A model generated the notes under the pieces. The model was not told where the DNA came from and ran no database searches. It worked only from the letters and a program-made list of their open reading frames with translations. 64,000 bases of DNA from Chionis minor (lineage: Eukaryota > Chordata > Aves > Charadriiformes > Chionididae). Both the position numbers and the translations under genes were made by a program. Shown here one piece after another: positions 34,017-47,042 of the stretch (its first letter is position 1; every line of letters begins with the position of its first letter). The stretch spans positions 43,593 through 107,592 of the forward strand of contig VZSF01008499.1 in assembly GCA_013398295.1 (NCBI GenBank), in the 5' to 3' direction.

Positions 34017-36830
34017 TTTCTTCTACTAATGAGTCACCATCTCAAATAACAGTGAACCCCCAGAAATATCAGATGAGCATTCTGAAGCTTGATAAGAAAT
34101 ATGTTTTCTTTCCAGCATGGGTTTCTTTCAGAGCAAAACAATACTTGTGGGAAAAGCTGGGTGTTTCCAACACTGCACCTCCTGAAAATGTCGGTCATAG
34201 TTTGTTCTGAAACGGTTATTGAAACATATTCAAAGCATGTTATGAAAATATTTTGCCTAAAAAAACCCGAAGCGTAACCACTTTTGATAAAAGATCATTT
34301 CAAAGCATGACTTGACAAACACACAAACCTCAAACTTCAGAAAACAGGAAAGAAATTAACATTCAAAATTTTCCCCAATAAAGCCTTTTAAAAAAAAATT
34401 AATCATCACCACCTATCAGCTCATTAATCTACTCAATGAGACAGGCAAAGGATTATCTCTGCAAAGAGGTTCACCTCATCTTTTTCTCTGGATTCGCTCA
34501 TTGCCTCTTGATACCACCTGGTTTTGACGGCTGCTCTGCCCACGTCTGCACTTCTTGGGCATTCAGATCTCCCATCGAGCTCTCCTGTGCTGCATGGTCT
34601 CTGTTTCTGCACCTTCCAGGTGTGGACATGTCAAGTTCTTTGTCATCTTCAGGCTTCTTTCGGCAAGCCAGATATAAATCATCCAGAGTAATTTTATATG
34701 CTGATAGGCGTGTTTATTACACAAGATCTTACTAGATTCCCATGACAAATTGCTCTGGAAGCACAGGTTTTTTTGGTCTTTTTCCTTTTTTTACATTTTC
34801 CTTCTACCAATACCAGCAGGAATTCACTAGTAGTATAGCTGGGTGTTTCTTACAAGTTTTTAAGAAACCCCAGTTTTTTTAGTATTCAGTCTCATCCTCC
34901 ATGAGTCAAAACCTGCTGGCTGCACAGCCGCATTCCGGAAAGCATCGGTCCATCTTTTCAGACGGAGACGTGATCAGAGACGTTAGTGTTCAGTAATAGA
35001 GAGGGTTAATGCATTCTGGAAAACCATGAAGAAAGTAAGCAGGCGTTCATATGTCAGGATAGGACAATGGGGGGTTTTGTAAAGCAAATGTTAATGTATG
35101 CTTAAGCCCTTCCAAGGTATCGCACAGATCACTATTACATCATTGATGATTTACATTTTCTGCTCTGTATCATGTTGTATTCCTGGCTTAGGAAAGCAAG
35201 CTAAAGCTAGATAAATGCTGGGTGTGCTCGAACGGTGTGCGTTCAGCTTCTAATAGCTTAATGACCCCTTTCTTCTCTCTCATTTATCATCATTATTATG
35301 TGTCTGTTAACAAGAGACTGTTTAGCAGAATTGTGGAAGAGGCTGCCTAATGTTTTACTACCAGATTTGTGAGAAGGAAAAAGATGGGACAGAGGGCAAT
35401 AATTTTAAGAAGTGGGGAATAAACAGAGGCTTTTAAGTTTAATTCCTGGCTGTCATCATCCAAATTAGCAATGGGTCTATTTGATGTCTCAGTTCGGAGA
35501 GCGTGAATAGTGCCGCTCTGTGTCTGTCACAGTGACTAATGTATTTTTTGGTAATAACCCAGTAACACGTAAAGAGTCATATACTAAATCGATAGAGTGT
35601 GCTCTCCCAGAACAATTATGTGAGACTGATCCCCAGTTACACCAGCGGTGATGTCCTCTGGATTGCTAAAAAAGCAGACTGATGACATGTTAGGGCTGTC
35701 TGCTGGACCAGAATATTCAAGGGACTAGATAGAAACAATAGCCCTATGAATATACATTGAATTTAATAATAGTTGTTTAACTTCTATTGCCTGCTCATTT
35801 TGGATTGTTCTCAGCACGGAAACCAGCTTCTCTGCACATTCCACAAGGCAGCAGAAACGGAGGGACAATAAAATCACAGCTAAGTGCAGCATATTCATCA
35901 TGTAATATCTCTGATCCTTTCCTGGAACTGGTAAGAGAAATGGGGTATATCCCACTGAATCCAAGATGTGGTTGTGCTCATATTACATGCACAATGGTTA
36001 TGAAAGGCAGATCTTAAAGCAAATCAGTAAATTCGTATTAATTTTAGTGGGCTTTTGACCAGCCCGAAACTAAAGCCCATGGCTTTGAGGAATTTGATAT
36101 CTACATTTTTATTTCACTTTTAAACAATTCCAAGACGGTCAGCGTTCATTTCTTATATTACAGCAACCTTTCTCAGAAGTATTTTCTCGTGCCGCGCAAG
36201 CTAGAAGGTGACTGGAGTTTCAGAAGCAGATGAAAAACAGCATTATCCACTTTCTTCCTAAAGGACGTATTTCATCAGCTGACCTTGTTTTGAAGGAACA
36301 TTCAGATCTGGATTGTAATGTTTGTGGAGCAGAGCTATCATAAATTATGTGACTGCTGACACTAATATACTATACAACATAGTAATTTTTTGCTTATTCA
36401 TTAAATAGATTAGCGTAGAATTAGATACATAATCAAAGCATATTGAAAGAGCTGATAGGTATTGTCAGACAGACAATACAGGATATTTTATACCAACAGC
36501 TGCACCTGACCAGGCTTTTATGGTAAAACTTTCATTTTGAGAAATGTTGTGCTGGGAAACAACTGGCAAGCGATGCTGGATGCTAGTTGCAGTAAGAAGA
36601 ATTGAAGAGTTATCATTTAGAAGGCATCGCCAACATATTCTTCTCTTTTGGCGTGACCTATAGGTTACAGTAATTTAGGGTTCTTGTGAGGCTTTCATAA
36701 CCTGACACTCAATATAATTCCATGCCATGTTAATGAAAGTCAGTGTTCTTGCAGATATGTGGTTAGGGTCATGGAATTAATAGCATTTAAGATTTGCATT
36801 CCACACACAAATAGTGGTAACGCCCAGCTC

Positions 36831-36850
36831 CTATACATTTCAATGTATAG
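36831..36850. repeat. Perfect 9-bp inverted repeat
   Basis: CTATACATT, TC, AATGTATAG. The arms are exact reverse complements. It lies in AT-rich unique DNA. Confidence 0.8.
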
Positions 36851-38350
36851 TTGGTATTCATATACTCTGTTTTCTGAAATGAGGGAAAAATTGGGTAGTC
36901 AAGGTCCCACGATCTATCCATAGGAAAGTTAAATACAGATTTTGTTTCAGCTGGGTCCTAGTGCAGTAACCACTGCAGAGCACTGTTTCTCATTGGGTTT
37001 AAGGAATGTGTGTGAACCGTATGTTTTTCCTCACTCAAGGATAATAGATGAACTTTCTCTGCATGGCTGAAGATGATGTACTTAAAAGGGTGCAGGTTTG
37101 AACTGGTAACAAAAATCTGTACTGTTTTTGTTTGCATATAAAAGAGGCATGCATAGATTTTTTTGTTACTGCTATGTATTCCTATGGACTGTGCCAGTAA
37201 CTCTTCCTCAGAAAAGATGCAGTTTGACTTTCTGCACAATCTTTTTTAGGCTTTGGCACGTGTGGTTTCACAAAAACTGTGCCGAGGTGGCAGACTGGGG
37301 GACAAGAGTTTGGTCTGCTTTTGGCAATGGACCTGCTGGAGCCTGGAGATGATGGTGCTGCTGGAGCAGCGCTCTCTTGGGAGCAGAATTATGTTTGTTG
37401 TGTATTGCTTGGGATTTTTCCTGCTGTGAACCCCAGGCATGCTAATTGTGAGGCATGCGTCTCTGGTTGAAGGAGCAGATAAGCCTTGCTGGTTGTCCTT
37501 TTTGTTTCCTTCTTTGGAAGTAGGGCTGCTGGGTACATCTGTGGATGGTTTTGCTGATACATACTCCAGTGCATAGTGCGTACTCAGAAAGGTACGCTAG
37601 AGCTGAAATAAATTCCTGAAGTTGGCTGCTGCTAGCTAGAAGATCCTATCCTGTCTGTCATTGTTCAGCAGAACTGCGTTGGCAGTCTGGACTCATATTT
37701 TTTTAAGATCAATAACGCTTGGCTTATCTTTGCAAATTATTTTGAAAAAATCCATGCTTTAACGCTGCAACATACTCGCTTCGTGTTTTTACTTTGATCT
37801 TTGGTGAATTCGGTTGCTGTGGCTTAGTCTCACTGTCACTTTTCATAGGGCTAGAGCAAAGTGTGATTTTTCTGTACAGCCTATAATGAATCAAAGGAGC
37901 TGACGTGGTTTATTTTTGCCTATTATTTCACCAGTTCTATTAAATAAGTTAATCATGATTGAAAATTCAGCAGTGAGACACATAGAAAATCTTGTTCTTT
38001 GTGAAATAAGTCAGCAAATTTGTTACTTGCTCTCTCACCCAATGTTATGTGGTCCTCTTTTATCAGTCTTTTTTGAATAGAACACAAATGCTGTAGATTA
38101 GAAAACTTATTTCATCTGTGCTACAGCAGCACTCAGTTTCAGAAGGAGGAAATATATAGGAGCTCAGAAAGCCTTTCATGGTCAGTGTCTAAAAAAGGAA
38201 GTAGCCACCATGAATCATAGGCTGTGCTGACTGACTCCAAAATATCAAGTTTTCATTTGTAAAAGTTTCTGTGAATTCAGTAAATGGCTATATAACTTCC
38301 AGACAGCTCTCTCAACTTTCATCATGCGTGCTTGCATGCGTGTTTTTAAC

Positions 38351-38362
38351 TTTTTTTTTTTT
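38351..38362 (+). repeat. Poly(T) tract
   Basis: A run of 12 T followed by two related TTGTATGCT phrases (38361-38385). Confidence 0.8.
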
Positions 38363-40049
38363 GTATGCTGAATTTGTATGCTAAACTCACCTGAAAAATC
38401 TTGGGCTCAGAGCAATAAGGCCATGTAGAAAGCAGGAAAGTCCTGAGAACTTTACCGGCACTTAGATTTCACGTGTGTGGTTTTCCCAATGAGCCAGAGG
38501 ATGGTCTCTCAGTGTAGGACAAAACAGTGTATAACCTTCATTTCTGTTGCTGCTTTTTCATTGCAACGCAAACTCATTCCTGGATATTAACATTCTTTCC
38601 TCACTCTGCTCAGTGCTGTGGCTAATAACTATTTGTGGAACAAACCCAACAGGCTGAATCTTCTGCTTGACCGCTGGTGGCCTTAAAATGGAAGATATAT
38701 TAGCAAGCTGATGATATCATTGCCTTTGTGCTGGTGAGTATAGCTAGCCACATATTTTTATAGCTTGGTTGGGAACAGTTTAAAAACTATTTTGGCAGAT
38801 CTCTGAGTGCCATTATGAACTTACTTAACTCCTTTTCCCGTTTCCAGACCGTTTATTTTAAAGTCTCTCATGTGACATTTGTTAATCAGGATATATATAG
38901 AATCAGAAGCAAATGAAAATTAGAATAATTTGCAAAAATGAGAATAGGATAAAAAAAGTCTATGATTTTCTGTTCATACATTTTCATTTTTATTACAGTA
39001 ATGAAATGCTTAATAATGTACTCTTCAGCTGGTGAAATATATCTTGCAATGCTAGAATTAGCGCATATTTTGGAAAACTCCAATGACAATAAAAGGATAC
39101 ATAGTTTTATGACTAGGTAGCGAATTGGCAGTATCACCTGCATGCTAAGTGCAGCTAAAATAACGTAACTAATGAGATAATATGGGATAACATATGGGAG
39201 TAAATAAAAAGGTGTTGGATGGGTGAAGAAATGCTTTGAGTTAAATCCAAAATATAGGTATAGTTCAAATAACATTACAGTTCTGACTCAGGCTCATGAA
39301 AGCATGGAAAGTGAGAGTTAAGGCTGCCTCTCCATACTTAATATGCCCTGGTGCCTTTCCAACAAATATTTTATTATGTGAGCTCTCCCAGCGATTTTGG
39401 AACGTAAGCAGCATTTTGGACCTCCATAGGGGTTTGACAGTGATTTTTTTCCCATAGACCGTCGAGCAAAGATGAAAGTCCGGAGAATTGGGAAGGAGAA
39501 AAATCTTCAATTCCATTTTCGGTCTGTTGTAAGCAAATAACCTTTTGGTGCAGCCTGCCCCCTCCCCCTTCATATTAAGGCATGGCTAAAATATTTTGTT
39601 TATAAATTTGGACTGTGGTTGGAGTTTGAGCAGATCTTCATTTTATGTCCCCAGAAAATGTTTTAGTTTCAGAGAAAGTTATTTCCACCCCTTCTGCATA
39701 GGCGGTTAGGCAAACCTGCAGTTAAACTTCTGTTCTTCCTGACTTGCATGAAGTTTTCCTCTAAAGGTGTGAAAATGGGAAGATGAACTCAAGTCTTCTC
39801 CACTGGAGGCTGGTACCCCAATGGTGACCTATTCTGGTATGGTGCCACAAAACTTTGGTTTCCTTCTCCTATGCAACAAAAGCAACTTTCAAAGCCTTAA
39901 GAGCAGGCACAAAATAAAATGTCTGGTTGGTGCTTTAGGTGGTGATGGGATTGGAAGAGGAGGATTTCAGTCTGAGCACTTACACGCTGCTCCTTACTGC
40001 AGTATCTGAGTCTCTTGCACATCCCAATGAACTGGTTTTATAGTTGCCT

Positions 40050-40130
40050 GTTTTACAAAGGGGAATGTGAAAGCAAGAAAACGTGTTGCAGAGCTGGGAG
40101 TTGATTCCTTTTCACACAGGTACCTCATCC
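40050..40130 (+). mobile_element. Possible ancient MIR-like SINE remnant
   Basis: GTTTTACAAAGGGGAA followed 30-40 bases later by GCAGAGCTGGGAGTTGATTCC resembles the two best-conserved parts of the MIR-type SINE core, with the middle shortened. Such fossils exist across amniotes. The match is from memory and is partial. Confidence 0.25.
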
Positions 40131-42652
40131 AGTGCAATGCTCCGAGAATCTTCTCCTGGCTACAAATTTTCTGCATACAGCCAAAAGGGTTACTGATTCA
40201 TCCAGCATTTCCTTGAGGTTGTAATTTTGTCCCTGCGTGCTTTATGTGTCCAGTTTTCCCATTGATATGAATAGGAATAAAAATAAAACCCCAGTTGGGC
40301 TAGTTGAATCAAGAGTAAGTGGTATAAACCAGTCTCCCTGGCATCGTTGGCTGTTTGGTGGAGATCAGAGTCAGAATCTCTTTAGTTTAACTGTTAGCTG
40401 TACTCTGAAAACAAATTCTTTTGTTTTCAGCTTTCTTTTTCTTCTTTGGTTGAAACAAAATACCTTTATATTCACCACCAATAGCTCCCAAGACTTAGCG
40501 AAAATTAGCAAGGTTATAAAACCTACAGAGTGTGTGTGGTTTGCTGTTGCAGCTGCACTTTAAAGGAAAAGTAATATACTCACTTGTCCTCCTTAGAAAA
40601 GCATCTATAAATTAGCACTCTTTGAAAAGTTCCTGACGCCTAGCACAATTTTTATATATTACAGCCAAAATGTGGGTCCTCCATTTTTAACACTTCAGTC
40701 AATTTAAACTGTCTTGCTAACGTCTGAGGGGTCTCTGCTCCAATCCTTTTCTTTATAACATTTTCTGACCATGTCTCTTTCTTCTGAGGGGCTAAGTGGG
40801 GCGCCGGAGAGGTGCAGCGTCCCTACAGTGGCACAGAGCCTCTGCAAAGGTTGTGCCGAGGTGGTCCAGAAGACCAGTTCCCCACACAGCAAGAGTGAGT
40901 GTGGCAGTGGCTGGAGGTACTGTGTCCTGCCTGGCTCCCCCATGGGCTGTGGGGCTGAAGAGCATCATGCCTTCAGCAGTGATGGGATCGTCTCCTTCAG
41001 AATGTGTTGAGAGGGTTCATGCCTTCACTGTGAGAGCCTGCCTAACCTCTCCATTTCCAGCCACTCAGAGTGCTGGAACAGTTGTTTATCCACCACCATT
41101 CAGCTCAGTGGGGTTAAGGGCATACTTTAAAAATGCAGCACATTATGCCTTCTTGCAGCCCTAAGAAAGAAGAGGAGAAACTTAAAACAAATGAGAACTA
41201 TTTGTGTTAACTCTCTTGCCAAAGAGTCCTTCTTAAACTTTCTCCTTCTGTAATATCTGAGTCAAAATAATATTGACTCTATTAAATCTTCAAGTTTCTT
41301 GCTTTTTGTGGATCAACACTAGCAATTGTAGTCCTCAGAGATGCATGAGGGAGCTGAGTGAGGCAGAGATATTACAGTTGCTGTTGTCCTTCCATGCCCC
41401 GTCCTCTGCCTTTGTTAATCCGCATGTGCAAATTAAACTGAAATTAAACTCTTAATTTATCACCATGTTGTGGTGACAGCAGGCAGGATCAGAACGCTTT
41501 ACAAACACGTAGCACCACATTAACATCAGAAACAGATTCTTCCCCAGAGAGGAGAGAAGACTTTAAAGAATGCGGAAAGATACCACAGGGCTGTAATCCC
41601 TCTCGCTACACAGAAAACAACTGATTGTTGTTGAAACACTCGGAGGGGGAGGTGGGTCCAATAATCTGCAGAACATATGTAGTATATGGCTTTTCCACTG
41701 TCAAGAGTGGAGATGAGAAACTTGAAATAAACAACGTTGGGGGGGNAAAACCCCATGGCAAAAGAGAAAAGAGAGAAAAGATACTGTATGGTAATAACTC
41801 AACGTGACTTCCCGGAGAACTGAACTGCTCTGACGAGCATCCCTCTGGATGCAGGTCATCTCTGCTACAGAGGGCTGCAGGCTCTGCCGGTGTTCCCGTG
41901 CTGTCTTTGTCTGCCATCGCCTGTTTTTGCAGGGGACGGAGCCACCCCCTCGTCCCTTCATGGGGTCCTAGCAGGTATCGGAGGATCGGCAAGGGCCATC
42001 TGTGCAGACGCCCTGTGGTCCTGATTTAGTAACGCGCTTAAACACACGCTTAAGGGATTTGCTGAATTGGATGCTGCGCTCTCCCCTGGCTCCCTCCACA
42101 TGTCTCCTGGCTCCCTGACTGTTTGGCTCCGCGAGTGCTTTAGGATGCTCCTGCTGCCGAAAGCTGGGCCCCTCTCCTCCTCTGTGGCACCCAGAGGTGA
42201 GGCAGGCATGCTAGCGTTGCCTCAGCAGGTAGGTCTTTCCTCTGTTATTTCGTGGTGGGAGATGAACTTGCTGTCCCAGCCTCGTCCCAGCAGGTAGAAG
42301 CATGCTGTGGTGTGTGGGTCCACAGCGCTGCATTCTGTCCTGCCGACAGCCCTGTAGAGCACCGTCCCCAGCCCCGCTGGTTTGCTGCCCTCTGCCTGCC
42401 GTGCAGCTGTTGGTGGCACTGGTCTCTAGAGGGAGACCACCCGTTCCATCAGCTCCACTCCAGCGCTGTCACCCCCTGCCCAGAGCAACCTCATGCCGCA
42501 GAGGGTCCTCCACGGGGCTGTGCCTTCTGGCAGCAGTGACAAAGGGGATGGAAAAAGGCTTCACCTGAGTGGTTGTGTTTTAGAGATGTTTTTACCTTAG
42601 CATTATTGCATTTGGGTGGATTGTCTTTCCCGTGAGGGGGGCAGGAACAAAG

Positions 42653-42669
42653 TTTCAAAGCCTTTGAAA
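42653..42669. repeat. Perfect 8-bp inverted repeat
   Basis: TTTCAAAG, C, CTTTGAAA. An isolated dyad. Confidence 0.75.
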
Positions 42670-45609
42670 TATGACAAGTTTAAAGGTTACTGGCTGGCCA
42701 AAGGCCCTAGACACACTTTTTAAACTCCTACATTCCTAGTCTTTGAGAGTACGTGAGGGATTTAAGGCCCTACGTCTGAGGACTTTGGCAGGAATAACTT
42801 TCAGAGCCCCTAAGTCACTTCTCTTTTATTTAAAGCTTACTTCCTTGGGATCTTTTCAAAATGTTACCCTCACTTCTGTATTCAACTTCAGATGACAAAA
42901 TCTTCGGAAATGTTTGGATTCCCACAGAGGCTGGGTAAGACGAGTTTATTTATTCAGCCCCGCTTTGCCTCATCAAAGAGACCCCAACTGGGAGAAGTCG
43001 GAGGGCCCCATTCGTTATGTTTTGCCCAGCCCAAGAGGTGCTCCCGCCCGCAGTAGCGATGCTCTGCAGGGAAATGCAAACTTGCCAAGGTTTACTTATT
43101 TCAGCCCGGCATGTGGTGCAGCACACTGGTAGATGCGTGGGTCTGACCTGCTTTGGAGACCGGTCAATGGATACGTGTTGCCTGGCAGAAGCAGGACACG
43201 TTTCCACCCCCGACACTGCATGTGATTTGTGTGCCCGGTCAGTGCCCCGGTGGCTTCTCTGCCAAGGTGGGTGCTGGGGTGCCAGTCCCTGGAAGCCCTG
43301 TCCTTCACACAGCCACAGCTCCTGCCTGCACGGGAGCAGGGCAGGAGCAGAGCCTGTGGCCACGTCAAAGCCTCTTTGGAGACACCTGTACTGACAAGCC
43401 AAAGTGGAATTAAGTTTTCTCCACAGGGGTCCACACAAGCTTGTCAGTTAATGGCTGGACTGTTGGTTTGCCAGGCAGTGGCATGTCTGAGTGGGATCCC
43501 CAGGCTTCCCCAGGGAGAGCCTGAATGCGGGTGGCTGGAGAAACTGAGTCCACAGGTTGAAACTATGCCCCCCAACAACCTAAAAAACCCCAATGTCCCT
43601 TTAAAACTGATATTTCAGCCCCCAACCCCCCCATAAAGGAGCTGATGGGGAAGTCTGAATTAGCAGGATTGTTTTGTTTGGAGGTTTTCCACTAGGGTTG
43701 AGGAACTTTGTGTGGTGTGGACTCAGGACTCTGGCATCTCTGTTAAAATCAAATCTCAGTTTTGAATTTTAGGTCAAGTAGTGTTGGAGGGGGCAGACAT
43801 ATAGGATTAGATGCTGCAGCTGGGCACCGTTTCCCTGCATAGTGCTGCTGTTTGACAAGGGGGGAGCAGAGAGAAAACTATGCCTGAAACCTCTCTGAAA
43901 ATGATATTTCTGCAAATTCACCTGCAAGAAGCAAACCCCTTGAAGGGCTTCATTTGAGAAATTAATATTTTTCCCTTAGGAGGCTTTAAAAGAAAGGGCC
44001 CTCTTGAAAGAAAAGGAAAGAAATCCTGGTGATTCAGCTGAGAAGAGTGCAATGTACTCAGCAAAAATAAGAAAGAAAGGAATGAAAGTGTTAGCAGAGC
44101 CTTGATTATTGGTGATGGAGGAGCATTAGCTAAGTTATAATGGATTGTCAACCTAGGTTCATGTTTGTATAACCTCCCAAGTTCCTTGCACTGAGTCAAC
44201 ATCTAGCCATCTGGGATGGGAGGGAGGGGAATAACTTTTTTTTTAAAAAAAATAAAATAATGTAGAAATAAGTTAAATTTATGTTTCTATTCTAACGGAA
44301 GAAGTGTTTAAAAGGAAAACATACCTTTCAGAGTGAAGCATTTGTTTTTGTTCTTTAAAAGTGCTTGTTGGAGTTCATGTTTGTTAAATGGCTTGTAGTT
44401 ATTAAATCATGGAGGTTTCCCCTGCTAACATAAAAATAGGTGTGATTGGAAAATTTGTAGCGGGAAAATAAAACTGCCTTTCACCCACTTGGACTTCACT
44501 TGACTTGGTGAGATATTTGTAAACCCTGATTGACTTATAAGCACATTTCTTTAGGAAAGGAATATAATTCAGGCAGAAATTTGTTGAGAAGACACGTAGA
44601 GGCTGCAGAAACAACACAACAAATGGTGTGCCCACCCAAGGACACAGCCATTCCCAAGTGGTGGTGCTTACTGAGTATGAAGGCAAGAACTACTTGGAAA
44701 ACAAAGATGGGGTTTCTAAAGCAAATGTAATTTCATTTTCTGACCTCCCCTTTGCATATACAAATTCCGTCATTTCTTATGATTAAGACCCCTTGGCTTT
44801 GATAGGCACAGCACATCTGTCTGGAAAATGATGGTGAACTCTTGTCAGTGTACTTGTGTGTGAAAATAATTGCTCTGTGTTTCATGCTACGCTGGGACCT
44901 GTGCTGGTCAAAAGCCCAGTGAGTGAATTGGTAGACATCAGCTGGCTTGACATGGCTCTGGGTCAGGTCCTAATTACACCTTGTGCTAATGAAAAAAGGG
45001 ATGACACATCTGAGAGCAACTTTCTTGATTTTGTCCTTCACTGCTCTGTAAGGCAGCAGGAAACTACAATTATTTTCACGCACAATGGCACTGACAAGAG
45101 TACACAGGCAAAAAAAGGAGGCAGGTAGAAACACGGGGCTGGAGACATGGCTTTAGCCCTCCAATCTCAGCAAGGCTTTTTGAGGGACAGGGGTGACCAT
45201 GGACTCCTCTGCGTCATGGCTGGCAGAAATGCTGCACTGAAGAAGCATCTGCTGGTGTCTGCTAATAGTATCTTTATGGGCCTGTTGGTTTCACCCTGTT
45301 AACCACCAAGACATTTCCCTGGGAGTCACTATGCTACTGGATCTGTGTAATTCTGAAAAGAAAATCCCACTGGTGACAGTCCTAATGTTTTGTTTTGCTA
45401 TCGTGTATGTGGGCAGATTTACTAACTTGCATAATTCAGTACATCATAATCAGTTTCTGGGTCATTAAAGAGACTTGGCACACTTCTGCTGTACTTTGTA
45501 ATGCGTTTTCTCTGTTTCAAGTCAAACCAGAGCAAGAGCCTTGACTTTGAGTGTTTTGAAAGATTTATTTCCTCTGGTTTTAGAAGTTGTCTTTGTTTTT
45601 GTTACACAG

Positions 45610-45696
45610 AGGTAAAAGAAGACCCTGGTGGAACACTACACTCATAAAGTACAAAAAAATGGAACAAATTATGAAAAAGAAACATTTGAAGGCACG
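45610..45696 (+). other. Candidate 87-bp internal coding exon
   Basis: A strong acceptor (long T-rich tract ending TTTTTGTTACACAG, AG at 45608-45609) and a donor CACG|GTATGT (GT at 45697-45698) bound 87 bp, a multiple of three. One frame is open throughout, entering after one base and leaving two bases: GKRRPWWNTTLIKYKKM then EQIMKKKHLKA. The peptide is highly basic with a paired Trp, unlike the low-complexity peptides elsewhere in the window. Another frame has a TAA, so the reading is specific. I do not recognise the family. A second small candidate at 47007-47042 would join it in frame. It could be chance: AT-rich DNA easily gives Lys-rich open frames. Confidence 0.22.
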
Positions 45697-47006
45697 GTAT
45701 GTCAGTCATTTACTTCTCATTCAAATACAACTGCTTTGTAAGAAATATATTCTATCTGTTTCTGATCCACTAATAAAAAATGTGTATTCAGCAAGGGTTA
45801 ACTTTCTCTTGTGCACAAGGATCTAATTCATTTAAATCCCTACTGGGTTTTTAGCACACAAATGAAGTGTTACACGGTCTTGCTGGAGCTGTTGGCATTG
45901 GGTGAATTTTTCCCATCATGATGTTGGCTTACTAGACACATGCAAAGCCGGTCCACCTCGCTGTGGCAGAAGGCAGCACCGTGAGGAGCCCCATGTGGAA
46001 GGGGCAGCTCAAGTCTCTGCAGCAGACCTCCTGCAAGAGGTCGTCTCTGCAGGGGCTAATCCCACCCGTTGGGGAGGATGGTGCGTTTTGCTGGGTAGGC
46101 GTCCTGACCCGAGGCACTCTGTACTTTCTGAACTCTGTGAGGAGTTTACAGACCTTGCAGACCTGGGGACACTAAGAAAATGCTTGTGGAATTTAAACAA
46201 AAGTGAGCATCTTCACACGTTCTAGGTGGGGTCTTTGGTGCATGCGTATTGCTTTTGGTAGCTGCTGGGATGTTATGCCATGAAGTATTTTAGAGTGATG
46301 ACGCTTAAGACCAGGCTTGCAGTTGTGACGTATTAATCGTAGAGATCCAGGGGTGATACTGAGCCCAGGCCTGTTTTTTAATAAGCAGTTGCTGTAACAG
46401 AAGATGTGAAGTTGGTATTTGGACGTGAGATGTTGAGTCCTTACAGCTATATATGACATAATAATAGAAATGAAAGCAATTACATGAAGACAAGTGTGCA
46501 TGTGGGTTTCCTGTTATGAAAATAAACTATAATTTGTAAGCTTCATCCCTTTGACTGAGAGGGGACACATACTTCATATACAAATGCTGGGCTGGTTTTC
46601 ATTTACCAGGGCTTCTTTGTATTCTTCTGGAAAGGTCAAGTGATCTTTATATGGCTGGAAATATAATTTGCACATCGGAAAAGGCTTTTCTTACAATGCC
46701 AAACTAGAGTAAAAGAGACTTGGTGTAGATGAGGGTCAGACTTACTGTTTGACTTTCCTAAGCCTTTTCCCATCATGCTAAATCAGATTGTTCTGAAACT
46801 TTACTAGCATATGGACTGGAATTATAATTTGTTTTGAACTTCTCTTTTTGGAAGGAAGTGCTAATGTTTCCAGAACAGTGAGATTTTTCAGAGGGTGGTG
46901 GAGCAACACAGTGCTTGTCTTGTACAATGTCCTTTATAAATGTGCAACCAGGTATTTACAGTGGCTGTGCTTTGGGCATTTTTTTGCCTACATGGTTGCC
47001 TTACAG
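45697..47006. other. Noncoding DNA between candidate exons
   Basis: No gene is recognised. A moderately GC-rich stretch lies at 45950-46160, with short overlapping open frames on both strands. The rest is AT-rich. Confidence 0.4.
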
Positions 47007-47042
47007 GCATGGCAAGTCTTTAAAGACAATGTCAAAGAAAAG
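47007..47042 (+). other. Candidate 36-bp microexon
   Basis: A T-rich tract ending TGCCTTACAG (AG at 47005-47006) and a donor AAAAG|GTAACG (GT at 47043-47044) bound 36 bp. If spliced to 45610-45696, the shared codon is CG+G (Arg) and the frame continues HGKSLKTMSKK, again very basic, with no stop. In its own zero frame it would read AWQVFKDNVKEK, also open. The symmetric length (12 codons) and matching phase are consistent with the pair belonging together, but matching phases arise by chance one time in three. Confidence 0.15.

Larger units (their letters stand above)
25439..45609. other. Long unique, repeat-poor noncoding tract
   Basis: About 20 kb with no recognised gene and almost no transposon-derived sequence, apart from a possible minus-strand CR1 tail at 29464-29482 and a weak MIR-like match at 40050-40130. 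AT-rich, low-repeat stretches with many TAAT-type motifs (27900-28140, 29940-30290, 35080-36800) resemble conserved noncoding enhancer sequence. GC-rich islands of a few hundred bases occur at 40790-41010, 42060-42560 and 42940-43560 without any protein-like frame. Ambiguous bases (N) are at 32925 and 41746. Confidence 0.45.

Noticed and set aside
42060..43560. GC-rich patches with many overlapping open frames considered as coding exons or a CpG island.
   Set aside because: CpG density is modest, frames are open on both strands at once, and no domain is visible.
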